Source: Methanosuratincolales archaeon (GTDB lineage Archaea > Thermoproteota > Methanomethylicia > Methanomethylicales > Methanomethylicaceae). Taken from it: a stretch of 36,732 nt of DNA. Below, in pieces: positions 15,921 to 25,615 of this stretch. A program made the translations under genes and the position numbers. Within the stretch, counting starts at the first letter, position 1; each line of letters starts with the position of its first letter. The stretch lies in assembly GCA_014361445.1 (NCBI GenBank), contig JACIVQ010000010.1, forward strand, positions 1 through 36,732, in the 5' to 3' direction. The notes under the pieces were generated by a model that worked only from the letters and a program-made list of their open reading frames with translations, made no database searches and was not told the DNA's origin.

Positions 15921-16373
15921 ATGTACTTGACAACCTCTGATTGCGACAAATGTGGGAAATGCTGGGAAGCTTGCCCTACTGACTGCATCAAGCACCCAGA
16001 TGGAATCCCGTTCAGTTGCACAACATGCGGTGAGTGCGCACGCGTCTGTCCAACCCAGGCGATCCGGAAGAACAGGTTTGGAGGGTGGTATGTGGACAGG
16101 GCGAGGTGCACACTCTGCGGTCTGTGCGTCAAGCACTGCCCATTTGGTTTTGCGAAGATCGTCTTTGATGAAAATCTAAAGAAAGAGAGGGTAAAGGGGA
16201 TCTGTGTAAGGTGTGGGTTGTGCGTAAAGGTGTGCCCCAAGAACGCCCGTTTCGATCTCGGTAGATACATCCCCCGCCCCATCGACTACTCAATTGTCTT
16301 GGAGATAGCCACTCCAGAGCGTTTGAAGGAGATATTGGAGGGTAAAAAACTGGAGGCTGTGGTTACAAAATGA
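15921..16373 (+). CDS. polyferredoxin, four [4Fe-4S] motifs (part 1 of split EhbK)
   Basis: This 150-aa protein carries electrons to or from the hydrogenase. Four CxxCxxCxxxCP motifs are visible: CDKCGKCWEACP (8-19), CTTCGECARVCP, CTLCGLCVKHCP and CVRCGLCVKVCP. They make two ferredoxin-like units, so up to four [4Fe-4S] clusters. The last ~40 residues lack cysteine and end in a helix. GGTGA lies 7 bases before the ATG. The stop overlaps the next polyferredoxin gene. With the next two genes it appears to represent the long EhbK polyferredoxin in three pieces. Confidence 0.88.
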   Translation: MYLTTSDCDKCGKCWEACPTDCIKHPDGIPFSCTTCGECARVCPTQAIRKNRFGGWYVDRARCTLCGLCVKHCPFGFAKIVFDENLKKERVKGICVRCGLCVKVCPKNARFDLGRYIPRPIDYSIVLEIATPERLKEILEGKKLEAVVTK

Positions 16374-17008
16374 GCGCTCAAATTCTGAAGTCAGCCCAGG
16401 TCTCAAAGAGGAAGATCTTCCGGGACATGTCAAAGTGTATACTCTGCGGCAGGTGCAGGAACATCTGCCCCACAGATGCCATAAAGTTCACCGTTGAAGA
16501 GAGGGGTCTCTGCACGCATTGTAACCTCTGCGCCGAAGTGTGCCCTGTCAGGGCGATCGATTCCTATGAGGGGAAGATCAAGCCAGAAGAGGCTGGAAGG
16601 CTATACTTCAACACACAATCTTACAATGAGAGGAACATAAAGATCACCTGCGTCATGTGCATGGAATGCTATGAGAAGTGCCCGGTGGGCGCAATAAAAC
16701 TTCATGAGGGCAAGCTACGGATCAGGAAGGGAAATGCCCGCCCAGAAATTATAAACTGCTCCCTCTGCTCACTATGCGCAAGGGTATGTCCTAATGGCGC
16801 GCTGAAGTTTGAAATGAATAGGATCAAGTTGAACCCTGAGCTCTGTACACTCTGCGGGGAATGCGTCAGAGTGTGCCCGCCCCAGACTATGTACCTCAAA
16901 GACCGCTACCCGGCAGGGTACTGTGTAATGTGTGGGCGCTGCATAAAGTCATGCCCAGTGGGGGCTCTGTCCATAAAGACCGTGAGTTGGGGAGGCAACA
17001 TCCTATGA
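16370..17008 (+). CDS. polyferredoxin, six [4Fe-4S] motifs (part 2 of split EhbK)
   Basis: This 212-aa protein has six CxxCxxCxxxCP motifs: CILCGRCRNICP, CTHCNLCAEVCP, CVMCMECYEKCP, CSLCSLCARVCP, CTLCGECVRVCP and CVMCGRCIKSCP. The regular spacing suggests three tandem double-cluster units able to form a wire of six [4Fe-4S] clusters. It has no membrane segment, so it probably sits on the cytoplasmic face of the hydrogenase. It overlaps both neighbouring polyferredoxin genes by 4 bases, keeping the three products in translational step. Confidence 0.88.
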   Translation: MSAQILKSAQVSKRKIFRDMSKCILCGRCRNICPTDAIKFTVEERGLCTHCNLCAEVCPVRAIDSYEGKIKPEEAGRLYFNTQSYNERNIKITCVMCMECYEKCPVGAIKLHEGKLRIRKGNARPEIINCSLCSLCARVCPNGALKFEMNRIKLNPELCTLCGECVRVCPPQTMYLKDRYPAGYCVMCGRCIKSCPVGALSIKTVSWGGNIL

Positions 17009-17454
17009 GCAAATCGGTGGACCTTTGCATAAGATGTGGGACCTGCGTCAAGGTTTGCCCCACAGATGCGATAAAATTCAACCCTATCATCGAAAAAAAA
17101 CCTATCGTAGACGCCTCAAAATGTATCCTCTGCGAGCTTTGTGCCTCTCACTGCCCAGTCGGGGCTATACCAGTTCTAAACGTTCTCCCGGCACGGGAGT
17201 TGAAGCGGTGGTCAGTCTACATAAATAGAAACATTTGTATAGGCTGCGGTCTCTGTGTTGATGCCTGCAAGATAACGCTGAAGGGTGACCACGCCGTGTA
17301 TCTTAAGGACGGACTTGCCTATATTAATGAATCGAAATGCATAGGATGTGGCGCATGTGCCACGACATGCCCAACCGACTGCATCCGCGTTGTGAAGATT
17401 TACAGTACAAAAAGAGTTGCCGGATACGCTAGTGAGGCGGTGGTGATCCCATGA
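17005..17454 (+). CDS. polyferredoxin, four [4Fe-4S] motifs (part 3 of split EhbK)
   Basis: The track starts at 16861 in this frame, but the ATG at 17005 overlaps the previous stop (ATGA) and follows GGAGG by 10 bases, giving 149 aa. Motifs are CIRCGTCVKVCP, CILCELCASHCP, CIGCGLCVDACK and CIGCGACATTCP. The third lacks the usual proline after the last cysteine but keeps all four cysteines. The C-terminal ~25 residues have no cysteine. It overlaps the EhbL-like gene by 4 bases. Together the three proteins carry 14 motifs. Confidence 0.86.
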   Translation: MSKSVDLCIRCGTCVKVCPTDAIKFNPIIEKKPIVDASKCILCELCASHCPVGAIPVLNVLPARELKRWSVYINRNICIGCGLCVDACKITLKGDHAVYLKDGLAYINESKCIGCGACATTCPTDCIRVVKIYSTKRVAGYASEAVVIP

Positions 17455-17942
17455 TAACTTTCTTGAGGTTGATGTTGCAAGGTGCTTACCGAAATTTTGT
17501 TAGAATAGTGCTGAAGGCAGACAGAGCCACGAGCTTGGAGATACGAAATAAGGTTCTGACACTCTCTGTCCCTGCATGGGAGACTGTTTTGGACGAGATG
17601 TGTATAGGTTGTGCTGGATGCGCTAAAGTCTGCCCGACCCAAGCAATAACCATGGTTAAGCTAGAGAAGCCGGTGGAGATTGCTGAGGGTTACATGCGTG
17701 AGCAGGTCCCTCGCATAGACCTCACGAAATGCATATTCTGTCTCAACTGTCACGATTTCTGCCCCATATACTCTGTCTTTGGCGAGGCTGCGCCTATACA
17801 TGCAAGGGATGTGGGGAGCCCCAAGCTCACTCTCCAAGAAATCTTAAAGAAGCCGATAAGGGCCCCCCCTGAGAAAATTGAGGAACTCAAGAAGCTGATT
17901 CCGCCAGAGACCGTTGAATTCCTAAGAGGAGGTAGGAAGTGA
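17451..17942 (+). CDS. ehbL: Ehb hydrogenase two-motif ferredoxin subunit
   Basis: This 163-aa protein has a ~45-residue N-terminal region without cysteines, then two cluster motifs, [12 protein letters not shown] (about 52-63) and [12 protein letters not shown] (about 94-105), and a charged helical C-terminus. It resembles the NuoI/MbhN/EchF-type ferredoxin subunit that passes electrons to the cluster of the small subunit. The two motifs are set about 40 residues apart, wider than in simple ferredoxins. It overlaps the polyferredoxin before it, and its stop overlaps the ATG of ehbM. Confidence 0.85.
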   Translation: MITFLRLMLQGAYRNFVRIVLKADRATSLEIRNKVLTLSVPAWETVLDEMCIGCAGCAKVCPTQAITMVKLEKPVEIAEGYMREQVPRIDLTKCIFCLNCHDFCPIYSVFGEAAPIHARDVGSPKLTLQEILKKPIRAPPEKIEELKKLIPPETVEFLRGGRK

Positions 17943-18391
17943 TGGGCTTAAAGGCTACTGCTAGGAAAAATGCCATACACGCTATGCTGATTTATGCCGT
18001 TGGTTGTAACGGCTGCGACATAGAAGTATTGAATGCCCTTTTGTCTCCAAGATACGACTTGGAGCAGTACAGAGTACTTTTGACTTGGAACCCTAGGGAA
18101 GCTGACGTGCTGATCGTGACTGGATGCGTACCATGGCAGATGGTGGAACCCCTCAAAAAGTTATATGAGATGGTGCCGGAGCCCAAGGCCGTAGTAGCCG
18201 TGGGATCTTGCGCAATTAATGGGAACGTGTTTAAGAATATGGTTGGTGAAATCGGCGTAAATGAAGAAGTAGCAGGTCCAGTCGAGAATATTATCCCAGT
18301 GGATGTTAAGGTTCCGGGCTGTGCCCCAAGGCCTGAGGATATAATCGCTGGGGCGGTAAAAGGTGTACCCAAACTCATGGAGGCGCCATAA
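17942..18391 (+). CDS. ehbM: Ehb [NiFe] hydrogenase small subunit
   Basis: This NuoB-like small subunit holds the [4Fe-4S] cluster next to the active site. All four ligands are present in the 149-aa protein: C22 and C25 in 'GCNGCDIE', C90 in '[10 protein letters not shown]' and C127 in '[10 protein letters not shown]'. It lacks the extra cluster domain of uptake hydrogenases, as expected for group 4 enzymes. The ATG at 17942 is preferred over the GTG at 17939; GAGGAGGT lies 8 bases upstream. It is followed one base later by the large-subunit gene. Confidence 0.95.
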   Translation: MGLKATARKNAIHAMLIYAVGCNGCDIEVLNALLSPRYDLEQYRVLLTWNPREADVLIVTGCVPWQMVEPLKKLYEMVPEPKAVVAVGSCAINGNVFKNMVGEIGVNEEVAGPVENIIPVDVKVPGCAPRPEDIIAGAVKGVPKLMEAP

Positions 18392-18392
18392 A

Positions 18393-19574
18393 ATGACCGA
18401 AAGATCGAAAGACGTTGTCGTTGAGAAGGAGCTTTCATTTGGTCCAGTGCACCCTGCATTGATTGAGCCTTTCAGGATTAGGCTCTTTGTGAACGATGAG
18501 ATCGTTGAGGACTGCGAGTTGACAATAAACATGGCACATAGAGGTGTTGAGCGGCTACTCGAGGGGCTACCCGTAGAGAGGGCCTTACTAATCACAGAAA
18601 GGGTCTGTGGGATATGCTCTAATGTGCATGCTTGGAACTCCGTTAGGGTCATTGAATCAGGTCTAAATATTAAAGTCCCTGAGAGGGCAAACTACATCAG
18701 GGTACTTATCAATGAAGTTCAGCGTATCGCGAGCCATCTGATATTCTTTGGACACGCATTTGAGGTTCTTGGTCATGAGACATTCTCTATGCGCTCCTTC
18801 CTGCTCAGGGAGGTCTTTATGGATCTTATGGCATACATAGGTGGTAACAGGGTCATGCCCTCAGTTCCGGTTATTGGGGGGATAAGACCAAGGGCCGACC
18901 TCACCGAATCACTAAAAAGGGTCATTCTGGAAAGGGTTGATGATTTTGAGAAGAAGTATTTGGAGTTCGTTCAGAGAGTTCTAGCAGACCCCCTTGTAAT
19001 GTCGAGGCTGACAGGGGTCGGTCTACTCTCAAAGGACGAGGCTATCAAATACCATGCCACAGGACCAACTGGCAGGTCTTCAGGTTGGGATTATGACGTC
19101 AGAAGGATGATGTATGAGTACAAGCCTTTCGATTTCAATGTAATCGTCCTCACCGAGGGCGATAACAAGGCGAGGGTAGTCCAGAGAGCTCTTGAGGTAA
19201 TAGAGAGCCTGAAGATCATCCGCCAAGTGGTGAAGAACCTCCCCGAGGGACCCATTGTCAATAGGGACTGGGTACCTGGAAAGATGGACTTCACCACCAT
19301 GTACTTCGAGACCTTTAGAGGGGAACTTATGCACTCCTATGGTCTCGATTCCCAGGGACTAATTCGGAACTACAAAATACGGACCCCCACACCCACCAAC
19401 TTGGCTGCTATGGAGAAGGCCTGCATAGGCGACCATGTGACAGATGCGGTCTTAACAATAGCGAGTTGCGACCCATGTCTCACATGTTGTAATCGCGTCG
19501 AGGTAATAGAGTCTGGCAAAACAAGGATCATGAGCGATATTGAAATTGTGAGAAAGTATGGATGGAGGCGGTAG
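18393..19574 (+). CDS. ehbN: Ehb [NiFe] hydrogenase large (catalytic) subunit
   Basis: This 393-aa protein binds the Ni-Fe centre that makes or uses H2. Both cysteine pairs are intact: 'RVCGICSNVH' (about 70-79) and 'DPCLTCC' (about 360-366). This separates it from Nuo/Fpo subunits, which lost them. The group 4 type is shown by the short length and NuoD-like sequence ('SFGPVHPA' near the start, 'NMAHRGVERLLEG'). About 28 residues follow the second pair. The start at 18393 is chosen for GGAGG 9 bases upstream; the track start at 18363 lies inside ehbM. Maturation would need Hyp proteins encoded elsewhere. Confidence 0.96.
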   Translation: MTERSKDVVVEKELSFGPVHPALIEPFRIRLFVNDEIVEDCELTINMAHRGVERLLEGLPVERALLITERVCGICSNVHAWNSVRVIESGLNIKVPERANYIRVLINEVQRIASHLIFFGHAFEVLGHETFSMRSFLLREVFMDLMAYIGGNRVMPSVPVIGGIRPRADLTESLKRVILERVDDFEKKYLEFVQRVLADPLVMSRLTGVGLLSKDEAIKYHATGPTGRSSGWDYDVRRMMYEYKPFDFNVIVLTEGDNKARVVQRALEVIESLKIIRQVVKNLPEGPIVNRDWVPGKMDFTTMYFETFRGELMHSYGLDSQGLIRNYKIRTPTPTNLAAMEKACIGDHVTDAVLTIASCDPCLTCCNRVEVIESGKTRIMSDIEIVRKYGWRR

Positions 19575-19575
19575 T

Positions 19576-20619
19576 ATGGATCCGATGTTATTTATCGCTG
19601 GGATTATCCTTTCGTCAATAATTGCCACAATAATTGCGGTACTTTACTCGCTGGTCCTTCCTGGAATTGAGAGAAAACTCCAAGCGAGGGTCCAGCAGAG
19701 GATCGGTCCGCCAGTCCTGACTCCTGGCTGGTGGGCAGTCCTAAAGTTCTGGTATAAAGGAAAAGCTGAACCTATCGCACAGATGCCTCTCTTCTACAAG
19801 TCCTTAATCTGGCTCGGCATAACAATAGTCCTCCTGCTATTCCTTTTCTCAACCCCCTACTGGTGGGTTGTTTTGGGATGGGGTAGCGTCCTTGGAATTG
19901 CAGGATTTCTCAAACTAGAGGAAGTTCTGTACGTCCTCATGGGCTCACAGTCCCAATCAATTCTGACCACATCTATGCCTATAAACGATCTAGTGAAGGG
20001 TGCAAAGATCAAGGGCATTTTGAGAGAGTTTGTGGAGCAACACTCGGCCGAGCGAGCCCTGAAGATGATGGCAATAGGCTCGCTACCGCTCTACATCGCA
20101 CTGCTGGTGCCTTTCGTAGCTGCTAGGAGTGGCATGATCTCTGACGTTATCAGGGTACAGAACCCTGTCTACTTCGCTTCCTCTTGGTTCTCTTTACCCT
20201 TACCATCAAACCCCGTTATCCTCACGGTCCCAGGTTTTCTTGCAGCGGTTGTGTACTTTGTGGGGTATCTGATACTCTTGAACGAAAGACCATTCAACAT
20301 CCTCAAAGCAAAGATAGACGTCATAGAGGGAGGAGTTCTTGAATATGCTTCAAAACTCAGAGCTGGCTATTACCTTATGCGTAACCTCCTCCTGTTTGCC
20401 CTCTCGAGCATCTTTGTCACCCTGTTTATCGGGATTCCCTTCGATCCTTTCATGCCACTTTGCCTCATCCTGAACATGATCCTCAGTCTTATATTACCCA
20501 TCGCGATGGCAATATTGGTTGCTTTCTCCCCAATTCTCACTTTTAGGCAGATCTATCCAGCAACCGTTGGTCTCTCTGCTCTGGGGGTTCTTGCTTTGAT
20601 CCTTTCTGTGAGTTTGTAG
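19576..20619 (+). CDS. ehbO: Ehb hydrogenase NuoH-like membrane subunit
   Basis: This subunit links the hydrogenase module to the membrane arm. The 347-aa protein has about eight helices and the NuoH/MbhM/EchB signature 'ERKLQARVQQRIGPPVLTPG' (about 30-50), plus 'LLNERPFNILKAKIDVIEGG', where NuoH has its acidic quinone-side loop. The ATG at 19576 follows GGAGG by 7 bases and comes one base after the ehbN stop; the track start at 19558 lies inside ehbN. The protein should bind ehbM/ehbN at the cytoplasmic face. Confidence 0.93.
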   Translation: MDPMLFIAGIILSSIIATIIAVLYSLVLPGIERKLQARVQQRIGPPVLTPGWWAVLKFWYKGKAEPIAQMPLFYKSLIWLGITIVLLLFLFSTPYWWVVLGWGSVLGIAGFLKLEEVLYVLMGSQSQSILTTSMPINDLVKGAKIKGILREFVEQHSAERALKMMAIGSLPLYIALLVPFVAARSGMISDVIRVQNPVYFASSWFSLPLPSNPVILTVPGFLAAVVYFVGYLILLNERPFNILKAKIDVIEGGVLEYASKLRAGYYLMRNLLLFALSSIFVTLFIGIPFDPFMPLCLILNMILSLILPIAMAILVAFSPILTFRQIYPATVGLSALGVLALILSVSL

Positions 20620-20630
20620 GAGGTGTTCTC

Positions 20631-20894
20631 ATGCCTAAACTCGTCATACGTCCTAAACACGTGATAACCCTTGGCGGTTATGTTGTAGAATATAGGGCCA
20701 ACCTGCCCTACAGGGATTACGTCGTCGGGAACCCATTTGACGAACCTGTAAAGATAGAGGCACCCATATACTCAATAGAGGGCATAAAGGCCCTTCAAGA
20801 TCTCGGTCTTGTTGTGGAGCCTGTCGCAAAGTACGATAGGCTAACAGAAAAACTAAAGAAGGTAAAAGCTCTTATAGGATCTGAAACCCAGTAA
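20631..20894 (+). CDS. ehbP: Ehb hydrogenase subunit EhbP-like
   Basis: This soluble 87-aa protein begins 'MPKLVIRPKHVITLGGYVVEY' and ends in a helix. It has no cysteine and no membrane segment. By size and by its place directly after the NuoH-like gene it matches EhbP, a small subunit of unknown function in the methanogen operon. AGGAGGTG precedes the ATG. EhbQ, which comes next in methanogens, is absent; ATP synthase genes start instead, 19 bases downstream. Confidence 0.7.
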   Translation: MPKLVIRPKHVITLGGYVVEYRANLPYRDYVVGNPFDEPVKIEAPIYSIEGIKALQDLGLVVEPVAKYDRLTEKLKKVKALIGSETQ

Positions 20895-20913
20895 TATAAT
20901 AAAGTGATAATCA

Positions 20914-21213
20914 ATGAAGATCTTGTTCATCGGAGACGGCACTCTATCACAGGGATACAGCCTCTCAGGAGTTAAGGGCATTCCTGTCTCGTCAAAAGAA
21001 GACTTTTTGTCGTCCCTTGAGAGTGCATTGAAGATGGATGATGTAGGAGTAATTTTGGTTGACAGCGACTACTCCTCAATGGCTCGGGAAGTCATCTCAT
21101 CCTTGAAGATCAAGCAGGTCTTACCGGTCATAATGGAAGTACCAGGGAGGAAAACCTCTGCGGAGGTCGATCTTAAGTCGATAATAAGTCGGATGATGGG
21201 TGTCAAGGCATGA
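20914..21213 (+). CDS. atpF: A-type ATP synthase subunit F
   Basis: Subunit F is part of the central rotor stalk. The 99-aa product has the family layout: an N-terminal strand 'MKILFIGDGTLSQGYSLSG', a central 'DVGVILVDSDYSSMAREV', then 'VLPVIMEVPG' and a C-terminal helix that can contact the A3B3 head. GTGAT lies about 5 bases before the ATG. It starts 19 bases after ehbP without a visible terminator or strong TATA box, so it may be on the hydrogenase transcript. Its stop overlaps atpE (ATGA). Confidence 0.9.
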   Translation: MKILFIGDGTLSQGYSLSGVKGIPVSSKEDFLSSLESALKMDDVGVILVDSDYSSMAREVISSLKIKQVLPVIMEVPGRKTSAEVDLKSIISRMMGVKA

Positions 21214-21824
21214 GTCAAGAACCATCATTGGAGTCGCAGGTCGATGCCTTCAGGAAGATGGTGGATAAAATATTCGATGAAGCAAAATCCAAGGCTATGT
21301 CGGTTCTTAACGAAGCCGCAGAGAGGGTTGCAAGTCTATTGGAAGAGTCTCAGAGGTTTTCTATTACCAGATCCCAGGAGATCCTCTCAGCTTACCGAGA
21401 GAAGGCTGAGATAGAGTCTCGGAAGGAGATCTCGAGATCTGAAGTCGAGGCACGCATGCACCTCTTGAATTTGAGGGAGTATTATGTTGAGAGGGCCTTT
21501 CAAGAGGCCCGCGCAAAACTCCTTGCTTATTGTGATACTGATGAGTACCTCTCAGACCTAATCACCAACCTGAAAAAACTCTCAAAAACCGTCCCTGTTG
21601 GGGAGATATTGATGAGGAAGAGGGACATAAAACTGATTGGTCGTGATAACCTCAAGAAGATCTTTGGGGGCGATTTGAATATAAAGGCACACCCCATCGA
21701 GATAGGGGGCTTCATCATGGTCTCAGCGGATAAAAAAATAGTCTTAGACAGAACCTTTGAGAATATCCTGAGCAGTGAAAGGCAGAGACTGCGATCGAGG
21801 GTTGCCTCCATACTATTTGGGTGA
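21210..21824 (+). CDS. atpE: A-type ATP synthase subunit E
   Basis: Subunit E pairs with subunit H to form the peripheral stalks that hold the catalytic head still. The 204-aa protein has a long charged N-terminal helix (about 5-105, '[20 protein letters not shown]'), ready for a right-handed coiled coil, and a globular C-terminal domain ending '[16 protein letters not shown]', typical of the family. It overlaps atpF by 4 bases and is followed by atpA 5 bases later. Its partner subunit H is encoded on the opposite strand at 29043. Confidence 0.9.
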   Translation: MSQEPSLESQVDAFRKMVDKIFDEAKSKAMSVLNEAAERVASLLEESQRFSITRSQEILSAYREKAEIESRKEISRSEVEARMHLLNLREYYVERAFQEARAKLLAYCDTDEYLSDLITNLKKLSKTVPVGEILMRKRDIKLIGRDNLKKIFGGDLNIKAHPIEIGGFIMVSADKKIVLDRTFENILSSERQRLRSRVASILFG

Positions 21825-21829
21825 TCTTT

Positions 21830-23593
21830 ATGGCAAAGATCGGTAGGATCGTAAGAATAACCGGTCCTGTTGTCCAGGCTGAGGGTGTTGCCGGTCTAGA
21901 GATGCATGAACTTACCATGGTAGGTAATGAGGAGCTGATAGGTGAGGTCGTAAGAGTAGAAGGGAAGATGGCCACAATCCAAGTCTATGAGGATACGGCC
22001 GGTCTGAAGCTGGGCGAACCTGTGAAAGGCTCTGGGATGCCCCTTGCTGTGGAGTTGGGTCCAGGTCTCTTACAGAGTATCTTTGATGGCATACAGCGCC
22101 CATTGACAGTTATAAGAGATGCTACTGGTGATTTTGTCAAGAGGGGGGTTAAAGCTTCCGCTCTTCCAAGGGACAGAAAGTGGCACTTCGTCCCTTTGAA
22201 AAAGAGGGGCGAATACGTTGCCCCTGGAACCATAATAGGTAAGGTCCAGGAGACGCCACTTTTGGAGCACCGGATACTGGTGCCGCCGAACAGGGAGGGA
22301 AAAATTGAATTTATCGCCGAGGAGGGCGAATACACAATAGAAGACTGCATAGCTAAACTTTCGAGGGGGGAAGAGACTTATGAACTCAAAATGTACCATA
22401 AATGGCCCGTAAGAAAGCCGCGCCCTTACATCGAACGCTTAGAACCCTCAGAGCCTGTAATAACTGGTCAGAGGATTATTGACATGTTCTTCCCTGTTGC
22501 AAAGGGCGGGGCAGTCAGCATACCTGGCGGGTTTGGTACAGGTAAAACGATAACATCCCACCAATTGGCAGCGTGGTCAGACTGCGAGGTGATTATATAT
22601 ATAGGATGTGGCGAACGCGGCAACGAGATGACTGAGGTACTCATCAACTTCCCAGAATGGAAGGATCCAAGGAGCGGCAGACCGCTTATGGAGAGGACTG
22701 TCCTGATAGCGAACACAAGCAACATGCCCGTTGCGGCGAGGGAGGCCAGCATATATACGGGTGTGACAATCGCAGAATACTTCAGAGATATGGGATATAA
22801 CGTTGGTGTAATGGCAGATTCGACCAGCCGTTGGGCTGAAGCACTTAGGGAGATCTCAGGCAGGCTGGAGGAGATGCCTGCTGAGGAGGGTTACCCTTCA
22901 TACCTTGCATCAAGATTGGGAGAATTTTATGAGCGAGCCGGCAAGGTGAAATCTCTAAGCGGGCTTTACGGATCTGTAACTTTAGTGGGGGCTGTCTCTC
23001 CTCCTGGTGGTGACTTCTCCGAACCCGTAACCGTTCACACAAAGAGGTTTGTGAGGGCGTTTTGGGCACTGGACAGCGCCCTGGCCAGCATGCGCCATTA
23101 TCCTGCGATAAACTGGTTGACCTCCTACTCCGAGTATATAGACTATGTGGAGAAGTGGTGGAACGAGAGGACTAACGGAAGATGGAAGGAGCTCCGTATC
23201 AAAGCGTTGGACATCCTAAAAAAGGAAGACGACCTCAAAGAAGTCATACGTTTGGTTGGGATAGAATCCCTGCCTGAGACGGAGAAACTTATAATGGAGA
23301 CCGCGAGGCTCCTCAGGGAGGGCTTCTTACAACAGAATGCCTACGATCCCGTAGACACATATTCCTCCCCAGAGAAGCAGTTCAAACTTCTGTCCGCAAT
23401 CCTTGCATTCCATGAGATCTCTCTTAAGGCTATCTCAAAGGGGGTACCTGTCTCAAAGATCTCCTCGCTACCTTCTGTCACAGATTTAGCTAAGCTCAGG
23501 ATGTCTGTGCCAAACGAGAAGGCGGACGAGATAGATCGCTTCTTGGATAGAGTTCAGGCTGATATTAAAAGACTGGCTGGTGAGGGGGTCTAA
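21830..23593 (+). CDS. atpA: A-type ATP synthase catalytic subunit A
   Basis: This subunit binds and converts ADP/ATP. The P-loop is 'GGFGTGKT' (about 233-240). The family's bulge region precedes it ('[18 protein letters not shown]'), and '[18 protein letters not shown]' follows, a signature of A/V-type catalytic subunits. At 587 aa the length is normal and there is no intein, which some archaeal atpA genes carry at the P-loop. The start at 21830 is chosen over the track's 21821 because GGTGAT ends 4 bases before it. It lies directly before atpB. Confidence 0.97.
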   Translation: MAKIGRIVRITGPVVQAEGVAGLEMHELTMVGNEELIGEVVRVEGKMATIQVYEDTAGLKLGEPVKGSGMPLAVELGPGLLQSIFDGIQRPLTVIRDATGDFVKRGVKASALPRDRKWHFVPLKKRGEYVAPGTIIGKVQETPLLEHRILVPPNREGKIEFIAEEGEYTIEDCIAKLSRGEETYELKMYHKWPVRKPRPYIERLEPSEPVITGQRIIDMFFPVAKGGAVSIPGGFGTGKTITSHQLAAWSDCEVIIYIGCGERGNEMTEVLINFPEWKDPRSGRPLMERTVLIANTSNMPVAAREASIYTGVTIAEYFRDMGYNVGVMADSTSRWAEALREISGRLEEMPAEEGYPSYLASRLGEFYERAGKVKSLSGLYGSVTLVGAVSPPGGDFSEPVTVHTKRFVRAFWALDSALASMRHYPAINWLTSYSEYIDYVEKWWNERTNGRWKELRIKALDILKKEDDLKEVIRLVGIESLPETEKLIMETARLLREGFLQQNAYDPVDTYSSPEKQFKLLSAILAFHEISLKAISKGVPVSKISSLPSVTDLAKLRMSVPNEKADEIDRFLDRVQADIKRLAGEGV

Positions 23594-24973
23594 ATGAGCA
23601 TTAGTGTTGAATACAGAAGCGTTCAGAAGATAAGTGGCCCTCTGATCTTCGTGGAGGGTGTAACTGATGTAGGTTTTAATGAACTGGTAGAAGTGAGGGA
23701 CGCAGAGGGAGGTCTGAGGAGGGGGAGGGTGCTCGAGATAAACAGAGGGGTGGCTGCGGTTGAGGTCTTCGAGGGGACAACTGGTTTGTCCACCACATCC
23801 ACTTCAGTCCGTTTCCTCGGCAAACCTCTTACCATACCGCTCTCTACTGAAATGTTGGGCAGGGTCTTTAACGGACTCGGAGAGCCCATAGATGGTGGAC
23901 CCGCTCCCTTCACGGAAGAGTACAGGGATGTTAACGGTCTTCCAATGAACCCCTTCTCTAGGGACTACCCTACACAGTTCATACAGACCGGTATCTCTGC
24001 TATCGATGGTATGGACACATTGGTTAGGGGGCAGAAACTTCCCATATTCTCTGGTTCTGGTCTGCCCCACAACCTCCTCGCAACTCAAATTGCCAGACAG
24101 GCAACGATTGTTGGTGAGGAAGTGAGTTTTGCAGTAGTATTTGTTGCTATGGGAATTAAGCACGACGAGGCTGCTTTCTTCAAAAGGAGCTTCGAAGAGT
24201 CTGGGGCTCTTAAGAACTCTGCGATCTTCCTTAATCTGGCGGATGACCCACCAGTAGAGCGTTTAGTCACCCCAAGGAGCGCACTCACGCTAGCAGAGTA
24301 CCTCGCATTTGAGCAAGATATGCATGTTTTGGTGATCTTGACGGACATGACAAACTACGCAGAGGCGCTGCGGGAGATAAGCGCCGCTAGGGAGGAGGTT
24401 CCCAGCAGGAAGGGATACCCGGGTTACATGTACAGCGACTTAGCCTCGATATACGAGCGCGCCGGCAGGATCAAGGGAAAGAAAGGCAGCATAACCCAGA
24501 TGCCGGTGCTAACAATGCCGAACGACGACATCACCCACCCAATCCCCGATCTGACTGGGTACATCACCGAGGGTCAGATCGTTTTGGATAGGGATCTGCA
24601 CAGGCGGGGGATTTATCCTCCAATAAACATCCTACCAAGCCTGTCCAGGTTGATGAAAGACGGCATTGGTAAAGGAAAGACGCGCGAAGATCACGGTCCA
24701 GTCGCCAGCCAACTTTACTCGGCATACGCAAGGGCTCAAGAGTTAAGGTCGCTCAGTGCGATAATAGGCGAGGAGGGTTTGACTGAAAAAGACCGCGCCT
24801 ATCTACGCTTCGGAGACAGCTTTGAACGGAACTTCCTGAGCCAAGGTATTGACGAAAACCGGAGCCTAGAGAGAACCCTGGAACTCGCATGGGAGCAGCT
24901 CTCACTCCTGCCAGAGTCTGAGCTCACAAGAATACCAGATCGGTTCATAAAGATCTACTACAAAAGGTCGTGA
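23594..24973 (+). CDS. atpB: A-type ATP synthase regulatory subunit B
   Basis: Subunit B alternates with A in the catalytic head and binds nucleotide without hydrolysing it. The 459-aa protein has the family hallmarks '[19 protein letters not shown]' in place of a P-loop (residues ~155-173) and '[20 protein letters not shown]' (about 250-270), and ends 'FIKIYYKRS'. Its ATG overlaps the last bases of the atpA stop region (TAAATG). Length is normal and no anomaly is seen. Confidence 0.97.
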   Translation: MSISVEYRSVQKISGPLIFVEGVTDVGFNELVEVRDAEGGLRRGRVLEINRGVAAVEVFEGTTGLSTTSTSVRFLGKPLTIPLSTEMLGRVFNGLGEPIDGGPAPFTEEYRDVNGLPMNPFSRDYPTQFIQTGISAIDGMDTLVRGQKLPIFSGSGLPHNLLATQIARQATIVGEEVSFAVVFVAMGIKHDEAAFFKRSFEESGALKNSAIFLNLADDPPVERLVTPRSALTLAEYLAFEQDMHVLVILTDMTNYAEALREISAAREEVPSRKGYPGYMYSDLASIYERAGRIKGKKGSITQMPVLTMPNDDITHPIPDLTGYITEGQIVLDRDLHRRGIYPPINILPSLSRLMKDGIGKGKTREDHGPVASQLYSAYARAQELRSLSAIIGEEGLTEKDRAYLRFGDSFERNFLSQGIDENRSLERTLELAWEQLSLLPESELTRIPDRFIKIYYKRS

Positions 24974-24985
24974 GCCCCGTTGTCC

Positions 24986-25612
24986 ATGAGGGTAGCACCC
25001 TCAAAAATGAACCTTATACGGTTCAAACGGACCCTTGCTTTTCTCAGAAGGGCACACGACCTGTTGGAGGAGAAGCGCGAGATCCTTCTCTTAGAAGTGA
25101 ACAGGAGGATAGGCGAAGCTACAAAGCTCAGGTCTCAGGTAAATGAGCAGTTACGCGAGGCCTACGAGTTGCTAGATGCCGCGAGCGTGGTTGTTGGGAC
25201 AAAAGAGATGAGCCTCATAAGCAGGACTCCTCGATTTTTTTACGATTTATCGGTCTCGAAGAAGAAGATCATGGGGGTTTCTGTACTTTCGTTGGAGCCA
25301 TCAAAAAGATTTAATCCGGTGACTTACGGGATATCAAAACCGACCGTACTTTTGGACCAGTTTATAGAGAAGTTTGACGCGGTCCTGCCTTTAATTGTCA
25401 GGCTAGCCGAGCTGGAGAGCGCGCTAATAAGGCTCGTCGAGGAAGTCAAGAAGACCCAACACAGGATAAACGCTCTGGAACAGTTTTTAATTCCTAGGTA
25501 CCAGAGTATGGTATCAATGATCTCTGCGATCTTAGAGGAGAGAGACCGAGAAGAATTCGTGAGGGTTAAAAAAGTGAAGACCCTATTAGAAAAAAAGGCA
25601 AGGCAGGTGTAG
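24986..25612 (+). CDS. atpD: A-type ATP synthase subunit D
   Basis: Subunit D is the rotor shaft inside the head. The 208-aa protein starts 'MRVAPSKMNLIRFKRTLAF', as in the family ('P T+ L LK+ L'), and consists of two long helices (about 8-65 and 130-200) that form an antiparallel coiled coil, joined by a short globular part. The ATG at 24986 is preferred over the TTG at 24980 because it aligns with the family start. It is followed 3 bases later by an unusual 47-codon ORF. Confidence 0.92.
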   Translation: MRVAPSKMNLIRFKRTLAFLRRAHDLLEEKREILLLEVNRRIGEATKLRSQVNEQLREAYELLDAASVVVGTKEMSLISRTPRFFYDLSVSKKKIMGVSVLSLEPSKRFNPVTYGISKPTVLLDQFIEKFDAVLPLIVRLAELESALIRLVEEVKKTQHRINALEQFLIPRYQSMVSMISAILEERDREEFVRVKKVKTLLEKKARQV

Positions 25613-25615
25613 CGT

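Noticed and set aside
15723-16282. Long - strand ORFs opposite the polyferredoxin genes
   Set aside because: Antisense to clear CxxCxxCxxxCP coding sequence.
18393-19574. Interpretation as an Fpo/Nuo-type subunit lacking Ni-Fe
   Set aside because: Both CxxC pairs of a Ni-Fe site are intact.
21830-23593. Intein in atpA
   Set aside because: The protein has normal length and an uninterrupted P-loop region.
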